Assembly: GCF_019649055.1 (NCBI RefSeq)
Contig: NW_026570288.1
Location: 434,001-498,000, forward strand
Source of the DNA: Paramacrobiotus metropolitanus
Lineage: Eukaryota > Tardigrada > Eutardigrada > Parachela > Macrobiotidae
Length of the DNA: 64,000 nucleotides
Direction of reading: 5' to 3'
Shown here: one piece after another, positions 54,809 to 64,000 of the stretch
How positions within the stretch are numbered: the first letter of the stretch is position 1
How the letters are laid out: each line of letters opens with the position of its first letter
The notes under the pieces: generated by a model
Database searches by the model: none
What the model was told of the DNA's origin: nothing
What the model saw: only the letters and a program-made list of their open reading frames with translations
Program-made: the position numbers and the translations under genes

Positions 54809-57800
54809 TCACGGTCGCAAATTGTTTTCTTCGTCTTCGGTGTGGCAAACAAATTCCTCGGTTTCAGTGTTCACGGCACGATTACAGTTAAACGTGACGT
54901 ATGGCTCGTCGAGCTGCATGTAATGGTTTACTTCATCTCCCTGCAAAAGCTGCTCAATTTCCCGTCGTAGCGCGGAAAAATTCGGCCGATCTGCGGCTTC
55001 GAAATCCCAACATTGCCTCATGATAGTGTACCTTAAGGGACAGATAGTGTTCCTCATGATAGAGTACCAGATAGTGTACGGCTCCTGATAGTGAACCTTT
55101 AGTTAACATTAAAGCAAACGAAGAATTAAGCTCCGTTTACGCGCATAATATCAGGTAGGTTACTGAAAAAGGTCATATACTCACATATTTCCTGGACATG
55201 CGGAAGGTTTCGACAAGCGTAATCCAGCTTTAAGAACTGCAACCCAGCTGTCGATCTGACAGCAATCATCTTTCATTTCAGCACTATATGGACTTTCACC
55301 GAATGTGAAGATCTCCCACACCACGATGCCAAACGACCAAACATCAGATTTCTCTGAGTATAACTTCTCCTGCAAACTTTCAGGTGCCATCCATTTTACG
55401 GGCAGACGGATATTCTGTAAAGATAGGAAATACTGCTTTTTCAAGCTTCTGCTCGACATGTTTACGATTTTCTTAAACTTCTACTCGACACTTTACCTTT
55501 GAGTCGACCATGCGATAGTATTCAGATCTCTGCTTGGATAGACCAAAATCACATATTTTTACCACCTTGTTCTCATACACCAGTACATTTCGAGTTGCTA
55601 AATCCCTGTGTATAATGTCATGATGGGTCAGGTATTCCATTCCCCGAGCGATCTGGTAAGAGAAGCTAGCAAGTTCCTCCAATTTCTCAGACTTCCTCAC
55701 GTTGCAATTCACAACGGCGCCGTCCTTCAGTACTTCTACTGTTGTTTCTTGCGTGCAGGAATACTGTGCTGCCGTAAAGAGTGCTTCGTCTTCAAACGTC
55801 TCACGACTATCTCGAAGATAGTTCAGCAACGATCCGAATGGCGAATATTCCAGTAATATTTGCAAATCACCTTTCGAAAAAAACATTAGATTGTCAAGTG
55901 GTGTTAGCAGCGTTTCAGTGGCAGTAAGTAATAACCGTTTGTGCACGGACAGACAGGCATGCTGCTTCGTTATCTGTGATTTTTATTTCAAGCCAAACAA
56001 GTACACGCTTTAAGAAACATCGAAATAAGAGCGCATTGAACATTTCCGCTCTCTCTCCGCGATATCTCTGATTGACTTTACTATACGATTTTTTGTTGTT
56101 AGCATTAACCGCTGTTTCCTGGCGAAAAGAACTGGCCTTTTCTATTTGTTACATCGGTTATACCTGACAACGTCATTCCCAGAAGGTTCACAATATTCAG
56201 GTGACGTCCCACTTGAGCATGAATTGTAACCTCCTCCATCAAAAGCTTGTGCTGGTATTTGTCAATTGGGTTTTAACACATTTTACGGCGACTAAACAAG
56301 GTACCGGATTCAGATATAGCTTGTGCGCCACAGCTTTCCACACTTCACCAAATTCACCTTCGTCGAGCTTTTCCTCTATAAAATTAAGAAGTTTGAAAAT
56401 GACTGTACTGTACATAGAAGGACCTACATTCACAAATCAATCATTCTTGTCTTTAAAAAACAGTGCAATTCTCACCGATTTCTATGTCCTTTGCCGGCAC
56501 GATCAGTCTAGCAGCACAAGATGGCATTTGCCAAGATGCATACAGACTGTTGATGTCCCCTCTCCTCAAATACTCACGATCAAACTGGCGTACATGAGCA
56601 GGCTGCATTCTTGCCACTCCTACGTATCCTTTGCGTTGCATCATTTTGTAGCAGCATACAGCACTAACAGCACATACAGCTACCATAATTACTGCAGCTA
56701 CTGCCCAGATTTTCCACTGCGAATCAGCATCGATGAAATCGACACCACTAGCAAAGCCCGAATGAGACCTCGTTGTTGTCGCGGGAAAAACGTCGTCCAG
56801 TTGGCGAACAACGAGGTAATCGATTGCAAGGTCCGCTTGAGCTTTTACCGGGTGTAATTGGGGGAAAATAACCATTTCAAATAAAATCTGCATATTTGCA
56901 GACGGGATCATGCTGGGCTTAAGCAGTTGTAGAATTTGAATTTCGTCAATATACCAAATAATCGTACCCCTTCTCCAGGCCATCGTAAAGATATGGAACT
57001 CCCCATCCCACACACTGGTGTTTAAAATGTTTATCCAAGTTTTTTCTTTACCCTCGCCATAATTTACTCCAATGTCGACCCGAGATGGTTCCATGCTTCG
57101 AAGGTCTGCTACGGTGATGGCTTGGTTTTGACATGCTGATGATGGTGCAATGAATGAACATCGGGAATCAATTAAGCGAAGCATCGCAACCGCCGAAATA
57201 TTCTCGTTCGCTAGTAGTTTGGCTCGTATCTCGGTTTCCCCATAGGCGAAATTCATATACGGGCCCGAGCTAATATGACCAACATGATAGTTTGTGTGAG
57301 TCGTGTTCTGCGGTTCAGTTCGTGCAGCCACATGAAGAACACCGTTGGTAATCTGTATATTAGCAGAATTAGTATAAAGCGTTTCCTGCTTCCTTCTTTT
57401 AATGCTGTTTCCCATCTCCCATCTTTTGCTCCATTCGCTATCTTTAAAATCTTCGTAATATGGCGCCGAAAGATCTACGTTAAATAAGTAGGCAGTAAGT
57501 TTACAACAACAACGCGAACTGGCTATGCTACGAGCCTACGAGTATAGTATATAGGTGCATATAGTAAGTTACTTAAATAATGATTGTTAGTGCGAATAAT
57601 GTGCAACATCTCGCTAGTACGACTGTTGTCATACAGAATTTAATTCTGCGTTTACCGAAACTAATATCTGACCGCGACTGACCGTATCTGTACGTCGTTT
57701 AAACGCAAACAGTTGACCAAAAGCCAAGAACGATTATCATACAGTACTGACATATCCCTATATATTCAAAATTTAAGGAGGATCGGTACATAATTAAATT

Positions 57801-59570
57801 TTTGATACATCTGATGCGTTTGACAATTAAAACGTTATATGGAAGTTCTTTACAGCCATTCCTATAGCAACCATTCGGCAACATCACGTTATAAAACAAA
57901 AATGCAAAAAGGTGCTTAGGAGCAATGCAAAAAGGTGCTTAGGTGCAATGCAAAAAGGTGCTTAGGAGTGCGCGAAAGCTCAGTTTTTCGTTCATGTACA
58001 GAGTACAAGAATTTGGTACCATGCACTGGTATCATGTTTCTGAATCGCTGTTCTGCTTCCGTTTCTTAGCTTCCTGACACCGACGCAACGCAAATCTAGT
58101 AGTAAATAGCACCTTCAAATGTCTGTTACGTACTCAAACAGATTCGCTCGTTAAATCCCGTGGCTGGATTCATCCAACGGACAGCGGACTGGTTAAGCGG
58201 TTTGCTTGGACAGGTCAGGCGATCACGATCACCGGATTCGCAGGCTAAATTGCGTCTCACCTGCCCTTTCAGTGCGTGACTCCACACCCACAGTGCTCGT
58301 TTACCAGTGCGAACTCTGTCTGAATACAATTTTACATGTTAAAATTGCTTTCAAGTAGTAAAAACGTACCAGCTCTCACTTCATTACCAATTGCTATTGT
58401 ATAGTCGAATTGTACAAAGTCGGTTTCTGGATCGAGGTCGCCGTTTCTCACTAATCTTAGGATGAAAGTGACATTGTGGCGGAATTTCTCTGTCTCGAAT
58501 TGGTCGACGCTGATTTTATCGGTTCTTTGTGGTAATTCCGATAAACCGCTGGGGAATGGGCGAAGAATTTTCAGTAAAGCCATAGTCCCGTTTGGGCTTT
58601 GCTGGTACACTTGAAGCTCATCTTGTTTAGGCATGTGCAACTTTCTACAAGGTTCAAATTGTATGTTTGTTTGTTTGTTTAATCGGCTTAACGTCTAAAC
58701 CTATCACGTACAACCGGCACGAGGTTGTAGACAAAACGTTCAAGATTAGCTGTCACAGCGAAGGACTCAATGATTACCGTGAAGGTGGCAGTTTTAAAAT
58801 ATGTGACTAGAAAGTTGTCCACAAGTGGTGGTTGAAAACTAGAATTGATGTTGCAACCAGTTCTTCAATATTTTGGCGTTATTAAAATAAAAGAGTAGAA
58901 GCAGAATGAGCAAGCACCTAATTGCTTTATTCATCCTTCTACGGGTAGTCTTACCTGACATTCACATACGCGCTGTATTTCCTGTTGTCTGCCGACAGCG
59001 ACGGCACGGCGATTGTAATCGTTACTGTGCAGCTCTGTTGCGGGTAAGCTTGAAACATCATTGTGCCGCCGTAATTTTCATTATGGATTACGAGTGAACT
59101 CTTGTTACAGTACTCCTCCAGACGAATATCGTCCTCATCTAAAAACTGGGTCTTGAGCAAACGCCTTTTACATCACACTCACAGTAAATTTTGACTGTTG
59201 TTTAGCTGCTCGGCTTTGTCTTCCCTATCTCTCCTCACGACAGCATGACTGAGTTAGGACATCAACAATATTTTGTTTTACAACCAATTGAACCATTCCT
59301 GTCTTAAATATTGGTCTAAGCCATTGAACCGCTAATGCCGTTACTCAGACATTCTATGGTTCTTCCCCGTTAAATTTACTTACACTTACTTTGTCTGTGG
59401 CCAACAGCTACATGCATCACATTTTAGTTTCTTTGGGCAATTACACCGAAAAGTTTACGCACTTTGAGCAATAGTGAGTCAGTACCTGTTATATCAGCAC
59501 TAACGGCCGACGTTAGCAGTTGGAAATTTATGGACATCGCCAAATAAAGCAGGAATTTCATGGGCTTCAT
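54809..59570 (-). CDS. Receptor tyrosine kinase with GH16-like ectodomain
   Basis: Minus-strand exons: 59570-59486 (signal peptide [19 protein letters not shown]), 59151-58955, 58644-58370, 57474-56476, 56375-56164, 55870-55497, 55414-55185, 55031-54809; all with GT/AG ends; about 865 residues. Exons 2-3 encode an unknown extracellular region. Exon 4 encodes a GH16/concanavalin-like domain ([52 protein letters not shown]), then one membrane helix ([20 protein letters not shown]). The kinase follows: DEGEFGEVW loop, [46 protein letters not shown], and a short tail with YMQL. The GH16 acidic catalytic motif is not seen. Two problems: exon 1/2 phases do not match, and one base seems missing in exon 5 after VAVK. 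Likely role: carbohydrate or glucan sensing with tyrosine signalling. Confidence 0.82.
57902..57970. repeat. 23-bp tandem repeat in kinase intron
   Basis: Three units of ATGCAAAAAGGTGCTTAGGA + GCA. The neighbouring AGGAGTGCGCGAA and TTCATGTA match the right flank of the inverted-repeat element at 23750-23830, so a relative of that element lies in the 895-bp intron between exons 3 and 4. Confidence 0.75.
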
Positions 59571-60239
59571 CTGAAATAGCAAAACTTGTCGCTGGAAAGT
59601 GAAATTACTGACAATCCAGAGATTTGGCAACGAACATTGAAAAAAAGTAACAGTGGTTACGTGCTGCTTCCAACCGAAATACGTTAGGTTTTTTCGCACC
59701 CGCGGTACCCTACATTATACTAGAACTTCTTATGCTAAAATTAAAGCGACCTACTACTGCGAATGTCTGCTAATGAAAACGCTCAAGTGCTGACTGTGTT
59801 GTGTGTATCTGCACATCAACTGCATGCTGTACCATGGAGCCCATCCTGTTTCGGTGTGGAGTGTACAGACTACATACGTAGTACTATAATCCGATGGACG
59901 ATCTTTACAGATAGAAATCGCCCAAGCATTTTTCAGTGTTGCTCATTATACGGTATGTATGTGTCTGTAGCTGGAATTTTAACTTGCTTCTTGTTGTTCC
60001 CCAAATAATAATCATAATCAACAACAGCGGACAGGAGTCGCGCTGATTCTTTTAATTATACAAAGACTTTTAGTAGTAAAGACTTTACGACTTAGGCTGA
60101 CTCTACCTAAATTTGTATTAATCGAAAATAAAAGGACTGTAATTGTGTACTGATATTCGGACGTTGCGGGAACAGTTCAGTTAAGGGCCATTATCTGCTT
60201 TTATGTTTCAAAGGATAATGCAAAACAAACCATGACCAT
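59571..60239. other. Intergenic between kinase and GPCR
   Basis: Both genes are on the minus strand; this interval should hold the kinase promoter and the GPCR 3' end. No clear core promoter or other feature recognised. Confidence 0.4.
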
Positions 60240-61460
60240 TCACGCTGAATTTATTACAGCTTGAGCATAGTGATTCCATTTTGAATTGTTATTACAATCA
60301 AACGGAGTGTTTTTACGACTGCCAGTGCATACAGCGAACGTTGCGCGAAATCCAGAGCGAAAATTTCTACAAAGTAAAAACAGCAGCACGGGACTCACTA
60401 AAGAATTCAGAAACGCCAAAAGGTCAATGGAGCGGCGGAATACATAATACGGCACCTTCTTGTAACTAGCCGGCAACAGTTGACCTTCCTGCATTGCATC
60501 GAGCAAAAGGTCACTATCCCACGTCGCGTAGCCAAAAGCCGAAATAAATTGCTCGAAAGCGTGCGGTCCCCACGGAATAAGGAAAGCAATCATAACGAAT
60601 AAAAACATCCGAATACTGCGGTATTCTTTGGTCGATAGAACTTTGATTACTCCAGCAAACCATCTAAGGTTTAACTTCAAAGTGCTGGGCGCTTCGCGGC
60701 TAAGACGATTCGATAGATCAGAGTGTATGCGCGCCCGTAATTCGCCTGATTTTTTTAATCGCCGAAACGCAATAACCAGGATGCGGCTGTACGCAAAGAT
60801 CATGATTCCCATCGGAACAAAATATTGGAGGAACGATTCGGTGATCAGGGAAGCGGAATTAAAGCAGGTCAAACACTGACACGGTTGGCGATTGTAGAGG
60901 GCGCAAGTGTCGTTCATATTCCCGGATAAAGTATCTTCGTCGTACGGATAAAATCCGAGAAAATACGGGAACGATATACGGAAATACGTGGGTATTGTTG
61001 GATAGGCCCAGCACGCTAGGATAATCCATCTAAACCGCTCTTTAAAGCAGATCTTGTACAGTTTACTGCCGTTATGAAATAGACGGCAGTAGCGTTCCAC
61101 CGCAATGGTCATCATGTGGACGACGCTCACAGCGATGAAATATTCTTTGGTTGCGTAATAAAAGACGCAAGCAGTATGCGAGAACGGCCAACACCAGTCG
61201 GTGATCCATAAGGTTATCTGGGTGGGAATGACGAAGAGTCCCACATGCGCATCCGCGACAGCGTTTAACACCAGTAAAATGTTGACGCTGGATCGCAGTC
61301 GGTGGTGGGGGAGAACCGAAAAGATGAAGCAGAGATTGGAGATTACAGTTAAAAATGCCAATGTAAAGACAAAGATGACTAAGGATGTTTCCTCTGTTGT
61401 AAGGAGAATTCCAGCTAAGCAGTTGCAGGGTACAGCTTCGACGGTGCGGTTGCGATGCAT
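60240..61460 (-). CDS. Class A (rhodopsin-like) GPCR, intronless
   Basis: ATG at 61460, 406 residues, single exon. Seven helices: TM1 LVIFVFTLAFLTVISNLC; TM2 with LNAVAD (Asp 2.50); TM3 preceded by the conserved Cys and ending ERY in place of DRY; TM4 RWIILACWAYPTIP; TM5 with Pro (YFVPMGIMIFAY); TM6 FLIPWGPH (WxP switch); TM7 FLNSLVSPVLLF, where NPxxY has become SPVLLF. The second extracellular loop carries several Cys (CALYNRQPCQCLTC). Overall pattern is nearest amine/peptide-type or opsin-like receptors; ligand unknown. The changed NPxxY suggests a lineage-specific orphan receptor. Confidence 0.82.
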   Translation of the reverse strand: MHRNRTVEAVPCNCLAGILLTTEETSLVIFVFTLAFLTVISNLCFIFSVLPHHRLRSSVNILLVLNAVADAHVGLFVIPTQITLWITDWCWPFSHTACVFYYATKEYFIAVSVVHMMTIAVERYCRLFHNGSKLYKICFKERFRWIILACWAYPTIPTYFRISFPYFLGFYPYDEDTLSGNMNDTCALYNRQPCQCLTCFNSASLITESFLQYFVPMGIMIFAYSRILVIAFRRLKKSGELRARIHSDLSNRLSREAPSTLKLNLRWFAGVIKVLSTKEYRSIRMFLFVMIAFLIPWGPHAFEQFISAFGYATWDSDLLLDAMQEGQLLPASYKKVPYYVFRRSIDLLAFLNSLVSPVLLFLLCRNFRSGFRATFAVCTGSRKNTPFDCNNNSKWNHYAQAVINSA

Positions 61461-62001
61461 TTTCGACAGTGTGTATACATTGCTAGTGCACTATACAATA
61501 CAATTGTATATACAGAGTATAAACGCATATCACGAAATTGCAGTACTGTAAAACTGCAGATTCTGTTTGTATTGCGACCGCCGAAATTAAAGGTGTCACA
61601 CAGTGATTCCGTCACGGCACTCACGAGTAATCTGGTTTGCCATTACTGTTAGTACACATGGTAAACACTCGATTGATACCTAATACGGAATGTCTCATGT
61701 AAACGTAAACCTAGAAAAAACTGATAAGACTACGTGTTTGCTTTACAAAGATAAGTACTGCATATATCTATAGTGTATCCGTGTACATCATATTGGAAGC
61801 AAACACGGTTAATCTTATGAGGATTGTCGCTTTAACTGTTGTCGGAGCAGAAGCTCTTCCTACTGGTAAGTGGTAGGTATCCAAATATTTGTTCTGACAC
61901 AGTCATGCTTTTGTGCCTTTTCTTATATTTACTTCGGTTATTTATGTCCTTGTACATTTAGCTTATACACAACAGTTAACATCACTACGCAATACACTCA
62001 A
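61461..62001. other. Intergenic, no feature supported
   Basis: AT-rich region upstream of the GPCR and downstream of the LINE-like element. No gene recognised. Confidence 0.4.
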
Positions 62002-64000
62002 TCAGCAGAAAACAGCCTCGGGAGGTCTAAGAACAGAGAACAACTGATCTAAATTTGCTCCCGGTGGAGCTGTTCCCTGGACGGAGGCCGCGTTCCCGCG
62101 CTGGATTTCTACGCTGATACGCTGGCGCAGGTATTCCGGTGCTCTTGCCTCGCCAGTTTCTTGCCGCACCCTTCTACCCACTTCCGTGAGCAGACGGGAA
62201 GCTTCCGGTCCGTTTGGTCCTAGCGTTTCAAAGCCCAAAGCGCTGAACAGGTAGTCCGGGGTGATGTTCTGGTACTTGGTTGCCTTATCCTGTTCAGCCT
62301 TTGCCGCCGCTGCTCCAGCTCGCTCGGATGTTGCCACGATATGCGATAATGCCACCGTACAGACGCAGGTGACATCCCACGTCAGCATTCTTCCTCTTTC
62401 CCACGGTGCTAACGTAACGCCATCCGGGCGTTGGCCATTCGTTCGACATAAGCCCACTGGTTCAAGCTCTGTTTCAATTCCGGCTGATGCGAATGCTCGT
62501 TTCCAGACAGCATTCAAGCTGCTGTGTCTGGGCTTCCTGCCTCGACTTTTCTTGCAGCTTAGGCCATGGTAGCCTCGGGCGTCCACCCAGTCCCCGCAGA
62601 TGCAACGGTGCGGAGTGACGATAGCTGCTCCAAGGCGTAGCCCAACAGCGATTCTCAGGGCAGAATCTGTCAGTAGGTATCCAAGTGATGCTGCCGGTAA
62701 CGCCTCTAGCCAAGCCCCATTCTCTTTTGTTCTGACGCCGCGCAGCCGAGCTTGACTGGATAGGTCATCCTGGGCTTCAACCCGCAACATTTCCACAGCT
62801 TCCGCGATTAGAGGTTCATCCCACACTTTCTGTAGGTTGCGAATACTGACATCCGGCGTATCCCTTTTTGTAATTGCCTGCCATTGTTCTACTGCCGCGC
62901 TACAGTACTCATCAGGGTGAAAGTCCGAAGTCTCGGATGCCAGCGTCGCGATTGAGTAAGCCGAGGCCAAAAGGGCTAGCTTCTCAATGCTGCGAATTCC
63001 AAGACCGCCCTCGGAGATCGGCAGGGATGCCTGCGTCCACATTTGGTCCGTGATGGCAACGTTTGTAATCGTGCAAAGGCTTTCCCGGATTACCGCGTCG
63101 AATGCTTGCAAAAGGCCGCTATGCATGTAGCATCGACCCGTATGTAGTTTATACGTCATTCTGACTGGTCCCATGCTGCATCTTAAGAGATACAACGCCT
63201 GGTGTGCTGGTATCATTTGCAAGCGCTGCTTCATCTTTTCTGCAACCTCTGTCGCATTAACAATAGCTCCCGCCGTAGCATCGTCGTGTAGCGGTGCACC
63301 CAGATAGTGTAGCTCGTGTAATTTGGGACACTGTAGATCAGGAAACACATCAAGGAATGCAGCTGTACTTAGACTTTAGATTCTTGTGTGGTTTTACCGT
63401 GGACAGGCAGTACAGTAGCGGGCCGAGCGGGTCTCCTTGCTGGATGCCCGCCCTGGAAAGGATTTGATGGGATCCGTGCAACAACACTGAGGGGGTTCCA
63501 TAGCACTGCCACACGAAGTGGTAATACGCAGGCATATGTTCTTCCGCAGCTTTTAAAATGCAATTTCGATCGAGGGAGTTGAATGCGTTTTTCACGTCCA
63601 GCTTTAGAAAGACTTGTGGGGATTCCATTTGAAGAGCGTGCTCGATAAAATACCGACGCCGCCTTTTGTCGCAAATCCTAACTGCACGGGCCGTAGCACG
63701 TCATTCAAATGGGTACATCTGTATGACACGATGCGGCATACTATTCGCCGAAGACAAAATCCGACAGCTATAGGCCTGATGCCACCGTCCTTTTTCTTGA
63801 AGGCAAAGAGGCTGGCACCATAGAAGACATCTGCAGTTTCCTGGGGAACTTTTCCCTTCAGCATGATGTTCGCAACGGCAGCTAATAAATCGGTAAGCTT
63901 TTTGGATTGTTCGTTGTGCTTCATACCGATTAACTCTTTAAGGTATTGTGGCCTCAGTCCATCGGGACCTGCAGCAGAGCCGTTGGGGAAGGCACGGATG
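62002..64000 (-). pseudogene. LINE-like element: RT with restriction-type endonuclease tail, broken
   Basis: Minus strand, running in from the window end. RT fingers (NGSAAGPDGLRPQ, FKKKDGGIRPIAVG) to ~63604; palm start LKLDVKNAFNSLDR and QQGDPLGPLLYCLS in the next frame; then a junction near 63350-63380 where the YxDD region should be. The ORF 63348-62002 holds the thumb (YLGAPLHDD; SEGGLGIRS), a zinc motif CICGDWVDARGYHGLSC and RPDGVTLAPWERGRMLTWDVT, which fits the RPD...D restriction-like endonuclease pattern. RT order followed by a C-terminal nuclease is typical of R2/NeSL-type LINEs; a related invertebrate family with this tail is widespread (from memory). The frame break and lost active site make it a relic. 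Confidence 0.8.

Noticed and set aside
1-64000. tRNA or rRNA genes
   Set aside because: None recognised by eye on either strand; only a tRNA-complementary primer binding site at 36086.

Overview
The window is metazoan nuclear DNA. It has spliced genes with GT/AG introns, rhodopsin-like and gustatory-like 7TM receptors, a receptor tyrosine kinase and an F-box gene, with dense LTR, LINE-like and DNA transposons between them. A small invertebrate genome fits. The paired MLIYRD-type domain and F-box protein resemble a family I associate, from memory and unchecked, with eutardigrades, so a tardigrade is my best guess at moderate confidence.

Layout: 1-16390 is the 3' part of a giant Ty3/Gypsy element (E1): gag tail, pol, a third ORF of unknown type, 5.4 kb of 3' noncoding RNA full of small hairpins, and the 3' LTR. 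16779-18451 is a secreted Q/G-rich protein gene split by a hAT-like element. 18452-26799 holds a GPCR remnant, an F-box gene in two pieces, LTR-like repeats and a dead LINE cut by a MITE. 26800-30391 is a recently inserted Copia element lacking its RT core. 32354-51920 is a second giant Gypsy element (E2) with both LTRs and a 4-bp target duplication; its 5' LTR is split by a 3.3-kb TIR element. 52597-61460 is the host-gene block: a gustatory-like receptor, a tyrosine kinase with a GH16-like ectodomain, and a class A GPCR. 62002-64000 is a LINE-like element with a restriction-type endonuclease tail.

The strongest signals are: (1) many short RNA hairpins in E1 and E2 in which stems change in compensating fashion while the loop stays constant; (2) a nearly identical -1 frameshift module at both gag-pol junctions (slippery GGGAAAC, 6-nt spacer, stem-loop); (3) a receptor tyrosine kinase whose membrane-proximal ectodomain is a GH16 fold lacking the usual catalytic acid motif, suggesting a glucan-sensing kinase; (4) the extra ORFs of the giant elements, E1 ORF3 and E2's coiled-coil ORF before gag.

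Most mobile elements here are broken (frameshift, stop, or deletion across the RT active site). The kinase exon model is phase-consistent except for one single-base frame break between beta3 and alphaC and an unresolved exon 1/2 junction.
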